Below, piece after piece: positions 16,035 to 24,407 of a DNA stretch of 64,000 bases. Numbering within the stretch: position 1 is the stretch's first letter; every line of letters starts with the position of its first letter. Source of the DNA: SIG603 sp964370635 (GTDB lineage Bacteria; Bacillota; Clostridia; Oscillospirales; Acutalibacteraceae); contig CAYJJU010000012.1 in the NCBI GenBank assembly GCA_964370635.1, positions 16,103 through 80,102 on the forward strand, read 5' to 3'. Both the position numbers and the translations under genes were made by a program. Under the pieces are notes generated by a model that had not been told where the DNA came from, searched no databases, and was given only the letters and a program-made list of their open reading frames with translations.

Positions 16035-16063
16035 ATTATACTAAAAATCCCCCGTTTCCACAA
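16035..16063 (-). promoter_or_regulatory. Possible promoter of the ydcF-pyr operon, inside the hydrogenase terminator
   Basis: On the minus strand TTGTGG (16058..16063, weak), a 17-nt spacer and TATAAT (16035..16040) lie 33 nt before the GTG start. The -35 falls in the loop of the hydA terminator, so the terminator and the promoter share bases. Confidence 0.4.
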
Positions 16064-16081
16064 GGGATACGAGGGATTTTT
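16043..16081 (-). terminator. Terminator of the hydrogenase operon
   Basis: The stem AAAAATCCC (16043..16051) pairs with GGGATTTTT (16073..16081) over a 21-nt loop. On the minus strand it ends in TTTTT and starts 7 nt after the hydA stop codon. Confidence 0.65.
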
Positions 16082-16087
16082 ATTAAA

Positions 16088-17827
16088 TTAAAAACCTCTT
16101 TTTACGTAAGAAGTATGAAGCAAGTCATGTGATAGATGGCTTCCTGGTTTGCCTAGGAATTCATCATAGCATTTTTTAACCGTTGGGTTATCATGGCTCT
16201 TTCTTAGTGGCATGTCTTTATCTTGGTTATATAAAGCAGATGCTCTTAATTTTTTAATGTCAACAAAGTTTCTTACTGTTGCAGGTTGGATAGGTTGTCC
16301 GCCGCCGTTTACACAGCCGCCAGGACAGCACATGACTTCAACGATGTGATAGTCAGCCTCTCCAGCTCTGATTTTTGAAAGAAGCTCGTTTGCATTATTA
16401 AGTCCGCTTACAACCGCAACTTTAACATCAAGGCCGGCTACATTATAAACAGCCTCTTTAAAGCCTTCTGTTCCTCTAACTTCTTTATAGTCAATGCTAT
16501 CAAGGCTTTGGCCTGTTAGTACGTCGGCAGCAGTTCTTAGAGCCGCTTCCATAACACCGCCTGTAGCACCGAAGATAACAGCCGCACCGGTTGATTCACC
16601 CATAGCTGCATCGAATTTTTCATCAGGAAGTCTAGCAAAGTTTAGTTGAGCTTTTTTAATCATTTTAGCAAGCTCTCTTGTTGTTAGTGCAAAGTCAAGG
16701 TCTGGGTAATGTTTTGCGCCTGATTGATCGTCCCTGCCAATTTCAAATTTCTTAGCAACACAAGGCATGATAGAAACTGAAACTATTTTTGATGGGTCAA
16801 TATTTTCTTTCTCGGCATACCATGTTTTAATTAGGGCACCTGTCATTTGTTGAGGTGATTTGCATGATGATAGGTGGTCTATTAAATCAGGATAGTAGTG
16901 CTCACAGAATTTAACCCAACCTGGTGAACATGAAGTGATGATAGGAAGTGTTCCGCCGTTTTGTACACGGTCTAAAAACTCTGTAGCCTCTTCCATGATA
17001 GTCATGTCGGCACCGAAGTCTGTATCAAATACTTTGTCAAAGCCAAGTCTTCTAAGAGCCGCAACCATTTTGCCCTCTACGTTTGTACCGATTGGCATGC
17101 CAAAGTCTTCACCTAAAGCAGCTCTAACCGATGGAGCTGTTTGAACGATAACGATTTTATCAGGGTCTGAAATAGCCTCGAAAACTTTATCTACATCGTC
17201 TTTTTCTCTTAGTGCGCCTGTAGGACAAACGTTGATACATTGTCCACAGCTTATGCAAGGCACATCTGCAAGTTTTGCTTCAAAAGCACAACCGATAGTA
17301 GTGTCAAATCCTCTGTTATTTGCGCCGATTACCGCAACATGTTGGTTTTGGCAAGCCGCTACACAACGTCTACAAGTGATACATTTTGAATTGTCTCTTA
17401 CAAGGTGAACCGAAGATGTGTCTGTTGAAACATCAGGCATAGCGCCCTCCCAACGTGTTTCATCTTCAACGCCAAGTTCTTTACAAAGTGATTGAAGCTC
17501 ACAGTTGTTGCTTCTATCACAAGTAAGACATTTTTTATTGTGGATAGAAAGTATCATCTCAAGAGTCATTTTTCTTGATTTTTGTACTTTTGGTGTGTTT
17601 GTTTGAATTTCCATGCCCTCATTTACAGGGTGAACACAAGAAGCAACTAGAGTTCTTGCGCCTTTAACTTCAACCATACACATACGGCAAGCGCCGATTT
17701 CGTTCATATCTTTTAGATAACAAAGTGTAGGGATATCGATGCCGGCTTCTCTTGCAGCTTCTAAAACTGTAGAACCCGGAGCCACTTTGTAGTCCATATT
17801 ATTAATTTTAACATTTACCATATCCAT
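16088..17827 (-). CDS. hydA: NAD-linked [FeFe] hydrogenase, catalytic subunit
   Basis: A 579-residue [FeFe] hydrogenase of the multi-cofactor (HydA/HndD) kind. Domains: plant-type [2Fe-2S] (Cys36, 47, 50, 64), His-Cys3 [4Fe-4S] (His96, Cys100, 103, 109), two [4Fe-4S] (Cys149, 152, 155, 159 and Cys191, 194, 197, 201), the H-cluster domain with L1 TSCSPGW (299-305 region), L2 MPCVAKKFE (Cys356) and L3 EVMCCPGGCVNGGG (Cys501, Cys505), and the C-terminal small-subunit tail (VDIKKLRASALY to LLHTSY). With HydB and HydC it should couple NADH, and likely ferredoxin, to H2 in the cytoplasm. L1 has Ser where the classical motif has a second Cys (TSCCPGW). Maturases HydEFG are not in the window. Confidence 0.95.
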   Translation of the reverse strand: MDMVNVKINNMDYKVAPGSTVLEAAREAGIDIPTLCYLKDMNEIGACRMCMVEVKGARTLVASCVHPVNEGMEIQTNTPKVQKSRKMTLEMILSIHNKKCLTCDRSNNCELQSLCKELGVEDETRWEGAMPDVSTDTSSVHLVRDNSKCITCRRCVAACQNQHVAVIGANNRGFDTTIGCAFEAKLADVPCISCGQCINVCPTGALREKDDVDKVFEAISDPDKIVIVQTAPSVRAALGEDFGMPIGTNVEGKMVAALRRLGFDKVFDTDFGADMTIMEEATEFLDRVQNGGTLPIITSCSPGWVKFCEHYYPDLIDHLSSCKSPQQMTGALIKTWYAEKENIDPSKIVSVSIMPCVAKKFEIGRDDQSGAKHYPDLDFALTTRELAKMIKKAQLNFARLPDEKFDAAMGESTGAAVIFGATGGVMEAALRTAADVLTGQSLDSIDYKEVRGTEGFKEAVYNVAGLDVKVAVVSGLNNANELLSKIRAGEADYHIVEVMCCPGGCVNGGGQPIQPATVRNFVDIKKLRASALYNQDKDMPLRKSHDNPTVKKCYDEFLGKPGSHLSHDLLHTSYVKRGF

Positions 17828-17847
17828 GTTTAAATCATACTCCTTTC

Positions 17848-19638
17848 TTATTTCTTAATGATAGCGTCAAATCTGCATTTTTCAACACAAACGCCACATT
17901 TGATACATTTTGATCTGTCGATAACGTGAGGAGCTTTAACGCTTCCTTCAATAGCATTAACAGGGCAGTTACGTGCACACAAAGTACAACCTTTACATTT
18001 TTCTTCAACAACAAAGTAATTTGTAAGTGCTTTACATGCGCCTGCAGGACAACGGCTTTCTGTTACGTGGGCTATATACTCGTCTTCGAAGTATTGTAGA
18101 GTAGATAAAACAGGGTTTGGAGCAGTTTGTCCAAGTCCGCAAAGTGAATTTTCTTTGATATAGTAGCTAAGCTCTTTTAGTTTGTCTATATCTTCTAAAC
18201 AGCCATTACCATTTGTAATTCTCTCTAGTATTTCATAAAGTCTTCTTGTACCTACACGGCAAGGAGTACATTTACCGCAAGATTCTTCAACTGTAAAGTC
18301 TAGGAAGAATTTAGCAATGTCAACCATACATGTAGTTTCGTCCATAACGATAAGTCCACCAGAACCCATCATAGAACCGATTTCAAGTAGATTATCGTAA
18401 TCAATTTTTGTATCGATTAGTGATGCAGGGATACATCCGCCTGATGGTCCACCTGTTTGAGCCGCTTTAAATGTGTGACCACCTGGGATACCGCCGCCTA
18501 TAACTTCAACAACGTCTCTTAAAGTTGTTCCCATTGGAACCTCAACAAGACCTGTGTTGTTAATTTTTCCGCCTAAGGCGAAAACTTTTGTACCGGCTGA
18601 ACGCTCAGTACCTATATCTTTAAACCATTTTGCGCCGTTTAAAATAATTTGAGGAATATTTGCATATGTTTCAACGTTATTTAAAACAGTTGGTTTTTGG
18701 AATAGACCTTTAACGGCTGGGAATGGAGGACGAGGTCTTGGCTCTCCTCTTTTACCTTCGATAGAAATCATAAGAGCTGTTTCTTCACCACACACGAATG
18801 CGCCGGCGCCCAGTCTTATTTCTAAGTCAAAGTCAAAGCCTGACTCGAATATATTTTTACCTAAAAGTCCGTATTCACGAGCTTGGTCGATAGCTATTTG
18901 AAGTCTTTTAACAGCTATAGGATACTCTGCTCTAACATAGACATAACCTTGAGTAGCACCTATTGCATAACCCGCTATAGCCATAGCCTCGATTAATACA
19001 TGTGGGTCACCTTCAAGTATAGATCTGTCCATGAACGCACCTGGGTCACCCTCGTCGGCGTTACAACATACATATTTTTGGTCGGCGTCATTAGCCGCTG
19101 CAAATTTCCATTTTAGACCTGTTGGGAAGCCGGCACCGCCTCTTCCTCTTAGTCCTGAGTCTAGCATTTCTTGGATTAGGTCGGCAGGCTTCATTTCTGT
19201 TAAAACTTTACCTAAAGCTTCATAACCGTCAACGGCTATGTACTCATCAATAAGCTCTGGGTTAATAACACCGCAGTTTTTAAGAGCTATACGAAGTTGC
19301 TTCTCATAAAACTCTGTGCTTTCAAGTGATTTTGTAGTATTATCATCAATAATTGTTTCTTTATAAAGTAGTCTTTTTACAAGACGTCCTTTTAATAGGT
19401 GCTCCTCAACAATTTCAGGAACATCTTCTGGAGTAACCATGCTATAAAAAGAGCCTTCTGGATAAACTATCATAATAGGGCCTAAGGCACATAGTCCAAA
19501 ACAGCCTGTTCTAACAACATTAACTTCTTTTTCAAGGCCTTTTGCTTTAATTTCTTCTTGCAGTCTTGTGATTATTACTTCACTGTTTGATGAAGTACAA
19601 CCTGTACCACCGCAAACCAATACATTTGAGCGAAACAT
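17848..19638 (-). CDS. hydB: NADH-binding subunit of the [FeFe] hydrogenase (NuoF-like)
   Basis: A 596-residue protein. An N-terminal thioredoxin-like [2Fe-2S] domain has Cys9, Cys14, Cys46 and Cys50; the NuoF core has the FMN/NAD signature GLRGRGGAGFPTGLKW (about 163-178) and GAGAFVCGEETALM; the NuoF [4Fe-4S] site is ESCGKCTPCRVGTRR; the C-terminus has two ferredoxin clusters, CKGCTLCARNCPV and CIKCGVCVEKCRF. This is the layout of HydB in electron-bifurcating hydrogenases. It lies 20 nt upstream of hydA in the same transcript. Confidence 0.95.
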   Translation of the reverse strand: MFRSNVLVCGGTGCTSSNSEVIITRLQEEIKAKGLEKEVNVVRTGCFGLCALGPIMIVYPEGSFYSMVTPEDVPEIVEEHLLKGRLVKRLLYKETIIDDNTTKSLESTEFYEKQLRIALKNCGVINPELIDEYIAVDGYEALGKVLTEMKPADLIQEMLDSGLRGRGGAGFPTGLKWKFAAANDADQKYVCCNADEGDPGAFMDRSILEGDPHVLIEAMAIAGYAIGATQGYVYVRAEYPIAVKRLQIAIDQAREYGLLGKNIFESGFDFDLEIRLGAGAFVCGEETALMISIEGKRGEPRPRPPFPAVKGLFQKPTVLNNVETYANIPQIILNGAKWFKDIGTERSAGTKVFALGGKINNTGLVEVPMGTTLRDVVEVIGGGIPGGHTFKAAQTGGPSGGCIPASLIDTKIDYDNLLEIGSMMGSGGLIVMDETTCMVDIAKFFLDFTVEESCGKCTPCRVGTRRLYEILERITNGNGCLEDIDKLKELSYYIKENSLCGLGQTAPNPVLSTLQYFEDEYIAHVTESRCPAGACKALTNYFVVEEKCKGCTLCARNCPVNAIEGSVKAPHVIDRSKCIKCGVCVEKCRFDAIIKK

Positions 19639-19671
19639 ATTGTTTTTACCATCCTTTCAAAACGTTTAATT

Positions 19672-20043
19672 TTATTTTTCAATGGAACCTATAGTATATT
19701 CCATAACCACATTTCCATTAACTACGTGGTCGTTAATTACTCTTAGGGCTTTTTCAGGAGTCATTTTTACATAAGTAACTTTTTCTCCGTTTGACTCAAC
19801 AACTTCTACAACCGGCTCATATTGGCAAATGCCTATGCAGCCTGTTTGAGTGACTATAACGTCTGAAAGTTGTCTTTTAGCGACTTCTTCAACCATAGTC
19901 GATAAAATAGGACGTGCGCCTGCTGCTATTCCACATGTCGCCATGCCTACCAAAACTCTTCTTTTGCCCTCTTGTCCTTCACGAAGACTAACAGAGGCAC
20001 GAGTTTTTTCTTTAATTGCTTTTAATTCAGCTAAAGATTTCAT
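19672..20043 (-). CDS. Thioredoxin-like (2Fe-2S) ferredoxin domain protein
   Basis: A 123-residue protein resembling the N-terminal domain of HydB. It has ATCGIAAGARP (Cys37) and TQTGCIGICQYEP (Cys69, Cys73). Only these three Cys are present in the whole protein, while thioredoxin-like ferredoxins generally use four, so a cluster would need a non-Cys or external ligand, or may be absent. Small proteins of this kind accompany hydABC in several Clostridia and Thermotoga. It lies between the GHKL ATPase and hydB. Confidence 0.85.
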   Translation of the reverse strand: MKSLAELKAIKEKTRASVSLREGQEGKRRVLVGMATCGIAAGARPILSTMVEEVAKRQLSDVIVTQTGCIGICQYEPVVEVVESNGEKVTYVKMTPEKALRVINDHVVNGNVVMEYTIGSIEK

Positions 20044-20127
20044 AAGCTTTAATCATCGGGTTGCGGTATTTTTATAAATACAACCCGCCCTTTCTCCTTA
20101 TTATTAGGCGGTAACAAGGCACCGCTT

Positions 20128-20682
20128 TTATATATATAATTCTCTTGTATTTTCCTCTAAAAACTCTTTAATCCACAAAACTACATCGGGAGTGCTAAAA
20201 GACACGCCGTCTAAGACTTCTCTTATCTCCCTTGTATCAAGCGTAAACTCATTTGTGACATCGTTTTTTACATACTTTCGGCTATATATAAAATCTATTT
20301 CTTCATTACCTGTAATTAAAGGTAATATTGTGGAGTTCATATCTCCTAAAGGTAGCATATTTATGTGCGCCGTAATAAACCTTGCACTCACACTAGTGCC
20401 AACACCCAGTTTTGATGAAATCTCAAAACTACCCTCTGTCATTTCCGCCTGCATTTTAAAAAGCGGTATGCCAAGCCCCACTTTTCTTGTGGTTCTCGTG
20501 GTAAAAAACGGGTCTGTCACGCTTTTCACCTGCTCCTCACTCATCCCCTTGCCGTTGTCCTCTATTTCGATAACAAGGCTCTCTTCATCGGCATTTTCAA
20601 AAACACTAATCTTTATAAGTGTAGCATTTGCGGTTATGCAGTTTTGCGTAAGGTCCATAACATTAAGCGATAACTCTCTCAT
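20128..20682 (-). CDS. GHKL ATPase (histidine-kinase-like ATPase domain) within the hyd operon
   Basis: A 184-residue stand-alone ATP-binding domain. N-box LNVMDLTQNCITANAT (about 5-20), G1 box EIEDNGKGMSEE (35-46), and G2-like TTRKVGLGIPLFKMQAE are visible. There is no dimerisation/phosphoacceptor His domain, so it is not a complete sensor kinase by itself. It lies 3 nt after hydC. Genes of this sort are recurrent in hydABC clusters; an allosteric or kinase-like regulatory role with the other cluster members is inferred. Confidence 0.85.
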   Translation of the reverse strand: MRELSLNVMDLTQNCITANATLIKISVFENADEESLVIEIEDNGKGMSEEQVKSVTDPFFTTRTTRKVGLGIPLFKMQAEMTEGSFEISSKLGVGTSVSARFITAHINMLPLGDMNSTILPLITGNEEIDFIYSRKYVKNDVTNEFTLDTREIREVLDGVSFSTPDVVLWIKEFLEENTRELYI

Positions 20683-20685
20683 AAA

Positions 20686-21183
20686 TTATGCCAAATATTT
20701 TTCTAAAACCTTGTCAACATCTTCAACTTCAAGTCTTCCGTAAACATCTTCGTTGACTGTTAAAACGGGAGCAAGGCCACAAGCGCCTATGCAGCGACAT
20801 GCAGTAAGTGAGAATTTTCCATCGTCTGTACATTCTTCAGATTTAATTCCAAGTCTTTCAACAAGCTTGTCCAAAATTTTGTCTGCACCTTTAACATAAC
20901 ATGCAGTTCCAAGACATACTGAAATGTGGTATTTTCCTTTTGGAGTAAGTGTAAATTGTGAGTAGAATGTAGATACTCCATACACCTCTTCAAGTGGTAC
21001 GCCAAGTCCTTTTGCTACTACATCTTGCACTTCTAGCGGAAGATATCCGTAGATTTCTTGTGCTTCTTGTAAAACAGGCATTACTGCGCCCTTTTCATCT
21101 TTTAGCCTGTCTATAACTTCTAAAAGCTTTGCTTTTTGTTCGGCTGTGTCGATGAATGGTAAATTACTGATACGTTTTTGCAT
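20686..21183 (-). CDS. hydC: [2Fe-2S] subunit of the [FeFe] hydrogenase (NuoE-like)
   Basis: A 165-residue NuoE-family thioredoxin-like ferredoxin, normal length. The cluster ligands are Cys90 and Cys95 (CLGTACYVKGA) and Cys131 and Cys135 (CIGACGLAPV). The N-terminal helical part (residues 1-75, LQEAQEIYGYLPLEV, GVSTFYSQF) is typical. It is the first gene of the structural part of the operon with an AGGAGG ribosome site, and links HydB flavin to the other clusters. Confidence 0.95.
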   Translation of the reverse strand: MQKRISNLPFIDTAEQKAKLLEVIDRLKDEKGAVMPVLQEAQEIYGYLPLEVQDVVAKGLGVPLEEVYGVSTFYSQFTLTPKGKYHISVCLGTACYVKGADKILDKLVERLGIKSEECTDDGKFSLTACRCIGACGLAPVLTVNEDVYGRLEVEDVDKVLEKYLA

Positions 21184-21297
21184 TATTTGTCCTCCTATAA
21201 ATTTTTGTCAGGAAAGTGAGTATTAGATTTTTAGTTAGAAAAGACTAACAATTTGTAATATATCAGTCGGTTTTCTATCTCTATTTCACCAAAAATT

Positions 21298-21325
21298 ATT
21301 ATATCAAATACTACTTCATTTTTAA
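21298..21325 (-). promoter_or_regulatory. Possible promoter before hydC
   Basis: On the minus strand an extended -10 (TGATATAAT, core 21298..21303) has a weak -35 TTAAAA (21320..21325) with 16-nt spacing. It would give the structural genes hydC to hydA their own start, apart from the promoter at 24794. The rest of the 293-nt gap to the PHP gene is A/T-rich; I see no gene or clear Rex operator in it. Confidence 0.42.
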
Positions 21326-21476
21326 TTCTTCTAAAGAACTTTAACTAAAACTTTGATAAAATTATAACGAAACATTTTCAAGTGTTTTCCTTATGTTTCC
21401 ATATGGAAAAATCAGACACGCCAATCACCACAATTACTGGTATTTACACTCAGATAAACCACTATTAAGTGTGTTT

Positions 21477-22196
21477 TTATAAAAAGCTTAATAATTTCTC
21501 CACCACGGCCTTTGCAGAGCAGTCCGATAAAAAAATTTTACTGTATTTGGTGCAAACATCCTCAAGATAATGTGCATCAGAGTTTATAAGCACTCCTTTT
21601 CCCAAAATTTCAGGGTGGAGCGTTTCAAATGTTTTGATATCGCACTTGTCGGTAATTTCCACATAAGAAAAATTTGCTTCCGGTGGTATTGCGCCAAGGC
21701 TTGCTATTACGCTGTAAGAATTTTTGTCAATATGGGCAGGAAAAGCCACTCCGCCATACTTTTTAACCAAGTCATCGACATCGTTTACGCTTATAAATGT
21801 AGAATTTATTAGCATATTTTTTTCACGGCCAATTTCCTCGTCATTTTCGTCCATAACGACCTGCGCTCCGAAAATATCCTCGTCATTTTCCATGGGCAAA
21901 CACTGAGTTTTTACATATTTTTCAAATTCCTCTGCGCCCTCTACCGTTTCAAAAAGACAAACAACATGCGCCTCTTCTACGGTGCAAAGCTCCATACCCG
22001 GTATTACTACAACGCCGACTTCCTCTCCGACCTTTATACAGGCTCTCGCGTTTTTCACTGTGTTATGGTCTGTTATTGCTATGATGTCGCACTCCATAAT
22101 TTTTGCCATATTGACTATATTATTTGGTGTCATTTCCATGTCGCCGCAGGGTGACAGACAGGAATGCATATGAAAATCGTAAGTATACTCTCTCAT
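21477..22196 (-). CDS. PHP domain metal-dependent phosphoesterase
   Basis: A 239-residue PHP protein. Metal-binding motifs are DFHMHSCLSPCGDMEMTP near the N-terminus, AITDHNTVKNA (about 40-50), PAHIDKNSYS, and INSDAHYLED near the C-terminus. PHP enzymes hydrolyse phosphoesters, including nucleotides and histidinol phosphate; this short stand-alone form is close to the TrpH/YciV-like group. It overlaps the DRTGG gene upstream by 4 nt, so it belongs to the hydrogenase-associated regulatory set. Confidence 0.88.
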   Translation of the reverse strand: MREYTYDFHMHSCLSPCGDMEMTPNNIVNMAKIMECDIIAITDHNTVKNARACIKVGEEVGVVVIPGMELCTVEEAHVVCLFETVEGAEEFEKYVKTQCLPMENDEDIFGAQVVMDENDEEIGREKNMLINSTFISVNDVDDLVKKYGGVAFPAHIDKNSYSVIASLGAIPPEANFSYVEITDKCDIKTFETLHPEILGKGVLINSDAHYLEDVCTKYSKIFLSDCSAKAVVEKLLSFL

Positions 22197-22525
22197 ATTT
22201 TCAAATACTTTGAAATCTCTATCACAGCCTGAGCCGTGGTTTTATTTGTCTTATAAATATTAATCCCTGCAGAAAGAGCCTTCGCTTTTGCGTCATCGTC
22301 TAAGGGCGAGCCCTCTGTCAGCACTATTGCAGTACAGTCAGCAAGAGATGCCACCGCCACTGCGTTTACATTTCCCATGACAGTAAACCAAATGTCGTCC
22401 TCTTTCGCCCTGCCTATGACCCAGCTTAAAAGGTCGCCTGCATATATGCCCTTTATCTCCCTGTCTTCATCAGGGGCAACTATTTTTTCGTATGAAAATA
22501 AATTTACTGCTTCTAATAAATTCAA
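22193..22525 (-). CDS. DRTGG domain protein (copy 2)
   Basis: A 110-residue protein made of a single DRTGG-like domain, as found between CBS and DHH domains in regulatory pyrophosphatases and in phosphotransacetylases. Visible are VAPDEDREIKGIYAGDLLSWVIGRA at the N-terminus, VNAVAVASLADCTAIVLTEG in the middle, and INIYKTNKTTAQAVIEI at the end. The start is TTG at 22525 after a TTTTGGAGG site. It overlaps the PHP gene. Function is unknown; the domain is thought to bind a ligand. Confidence 0.78.
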   Translation of the reverse strand: MNLLEAVNLFSYEKIVAPDEDREIKGIYAGDLLSWVIGRAKEDDIWFTVMGNVNAVAVASLADCTAIVLTEGSPLDDDAKAKALSAGINIYKTNKTTAQAVIEISKYLKI

Positions 22526-22568
22526 TTCTACACCTCCAAAATTAAAGTTTTATAGCCAAGTTTCCACC

Positions 22569-22659
22569 TTAACTATTAATTATTAATTATTAACTATTAA
22601 CTATTAATTATTAACTATTAACTATTAACTATTAACTATTAACTATTAACTATTAACTA
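22569..22659. repeat. Tandem 7-bp repeat, about 13 units of TTAACTA/TTAATTA
   Basis: An uninterrupted array of 7-bp units on the plus strand reaches the stop codon of the hydrogenase-like gene at 22661. It lacks the hairpin cores of the composite repeats and so represents the bare 7-bp part of the family. Confidence 0.9.
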
Positions 22660-22660
22660 T

Positions 22661-23953
22661 TTACGAAGTCATGTCGGATATACTATCGACAACTCTTTCC
22701 ATTTTCTTTCTCAAGATAAACACGCAGTCTGAAACTTTACATTCGCCCTTTACCACGTCTTCTGCAAAAATTCTGCAAGTGGGCGAGCCACACGCTCCGC
22801 AGTCAAGCCCTGGGGTCTCTTTTTCTATTTCGTCTATCCTTAGCATCATTTTCATGGCTTCGGTTAAATTTTTTGAAAGGGTTAAAACGTCGGAAAACTC
22901 AAGTCCGCCTACCCATTCCATGCCATGTGGCACCTCTTTAGAAAAATCTAAATGATTTTGCGACACGGGCAAATATCTTCTAAGTTTTTGTATTCTCGTC
23001 TTAGCGACATAAGGGTTTTCAACGCATAAAACTCCGCCTACACAGCCTGCATTACATGCGTTAAGCTCTATAAAATCAAGCTCGCCTATACGCTCGTCTT
23101 CAATTTCCTCTAGCACCCTTATTACGTTTTCTATGCCGTCTGCGGCAAGATATTTTTCTTTTAAAAGCGACGCCGCCTCGCCTCCGCTTGTAGCCCAGCT
23201 AACGCCAATTATTCCCGAATTTGCAAGCGCCTCTATCGATGTAAGCTTATCCATTTTTCCCGAAAGCACGGGAAAAACTTCGCTTATGGATAAAACCTCG
23301 TCTACACTCGATTTCTCTAAACTAATCGGCGCCTTTGTGTCTGTAACTTTTGCAGGACATGGGCTTATAAAAAAGCATCCAATTTCATGGGGGGCTAGAC
23401 CGGTTTCCTCCACAGCCCTCCTTTTTGCAAGGGCTGCGGCAAGCTCCATAGGCGCTTGAAGGGGAAGCACGTGCGAGCATAAATCGGGAAATCTTACCCT
23501 AATAAGCCTTATTACCGCAGGACATGCAGAGCTTATTACGGGTTTAATAAGTTTGCCCTCTGCCATGAGTTTTCTTGTGGCCTCGCTTATAAGCTCCGCC
23601 GCAACAGACACCTCAAAAACATTGTCAAATCCCATTTTTTTAAGTCCTGTAAGCACATAGTCTATGTCGTCCAAATTATTAAATTGACCGTACAAAGAAG
23701 GTGCCGGTAGGGCTATTTTATATTTGTATTTATCTAAAGTATCTAAATGACTGTACTTTGTCTTTTTTGCATGATGCGGACAAATCCTTATGCATTCGCC
23801 GCAGTCGATACAGCGCTCAGATATAATATGAGCCTTGCCGTTTCTTACACGTATAGCCTCCGTAGGGCAGCGTTTAATGCAGTTTGTACAGCCTACACAC
23901 AGTTCTTCATCCAAAGTAACGGAATGATAAAACTTGTCCAATTTGCACACCAC
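22661..23953 (-). CDS. Divergent [FeFe] hydrogenase-like protein, sensory (HydS) type
   Basis: A 430-residue protein. Two N-terminal [4Fe-4S] clusters (Cys19, 22, 25, 29; Cys48, 51, 54, 58) are followed by a reduced H-cluster domain: L1 SSACPAV (Cys144, with Ala143 where catalytic enzymes have the proton-transfer Cys), L2 SPCPAK (Cys199) and L3 NACNAGCVGG (Cys300, Cys304). A C-terminal Fe-S domain has CGACGSPTC (Cys385, 388, 393) with Cys410. All four H-cluster ligands remain, while the Ala change and loss of the EVM and KKFE residues match the putatively sensory group C. Related proteins usually continue into a PAS domain; this one stops after the Fe-S domain. The start is probably GTG at 23953. 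Confidence 0.88.
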   Translation of the reverse strand: MVCKLDKFYHSVTLDEELCVGCTNCIKRCPTEAIRVRNGKAHIISERCIDCGECIRICPHHAKKTKYSHLDTLDKYKYKIALPAPSLYGQFNNLDDIDYVLTGLKKMGFDNVFEVSVAAELISEATRKLMAEGKLIKPVISSACPAVIRLIRVRFPDLCSHVLPLQAPMELAAALAKRRAVEETGLAPHEIGCFFISPCPAKVTDTKAPISLEKSSVDEVLSISEVFPVLSGKMDKLTSIEALANSGIIGVSWATSGGEAASLLKEKYLAADGIENVIRVLEEIEDERIGELDFIELNACNAGCVGGVLCVENPYVAKTRIQKLRRYLPVSQNHLDFSKEVPHGMEWVGGLEFSDVLTLSKNLTEAMKMMLRIDEIEKETPGLDCGACGSPTCRIFAEDVVKGECKVSDCVFILRKKMERVVDSISDMTS

Positions 23954-23972
23954 CTCTCTAAATATTTACACA

Positions 23973-24407
23973 CTAAAGCTGTTTGCCGTCTGCATATATT
24001 GTAAGCCTAACGGTAGTTCCAACACCTACTGTGGAGTCCACCGCCATTTCGTCGGAATATTTTTCCATATTTGGAAGACCCATGCCCGCACCAAAGCCTA
24101 AAGAGCGTATATTGTCGGGCGCCGTGGAAAAGCCTGCCTGCATAGCCTTTTTAACATCTGCAATGCCGGGGCCTGTGTCTTTTAAAATTATCTCTACTTT
24201 GTCAGGGTCTATGTCGACTATTGCCTCTCCGCCACCTGCGTGTATTACCATGTTAATCTCACCCTCATACATGGAAATTGCTACACGCCTTATGGCGTCT
24301 GGCGCATAGCCTATCTTTTTAAGCTTTCTCTTTACTTCTCCCGAGGCTTCACCCGCACGGGTAAAATCGTCTCCCGGTACTAAGTACTTAAGTTCTATCA
24401 TACTCAT
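23973..24407 (-). CDS. GHKL ATPase of anti-sigma (RsbW/SpoIIAB) type
   Basis: A 144-residue protein resembling anti-sigma factor kinases. It has YEGEINMVIHAGGGEA (N-box region), LKDTGPGIADVKKAMQAGFST (G1) and LGFGAGMGLPNMEKYSD (G2), followed by VGVGTTVRLTIY. SpoIIAB-like proteins bind ATP and a partner protein. Here it overlaps the upstream DRTGG gene by one base (TAATG) and precedes the sensory-type hydrogenase, so it most likely transmits the redox or H2 signal of that protein; this is inference. Confidence 0.85.
   Translation of the reverse strand: MSMIELKYLVPGDDFTRAGEASGEVKRKLKKIGYAPDAIRRVAISMYEGEINMVIHAGGGEAIVDIDPDKVEIILKDTGPGIADVKKAMQAGFSTAPDNIRSLGFGAGMGLPNMEKYSDEMAVDSTVGVGTTVRLTIYADGKQL

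Noticed and set aside
21184..21476. Rex operator (TTGTTAANNNNTTAACAA) before hydC
   Set aside because: Searched by eye on both strands; no sufficiently close match.
22569..22659. Tandem array considered as a CRISPR or origin-type repeat
   Set aside because: The unit is 7 bp with no spacers, no cas genes, and no DnaA-box pattern.
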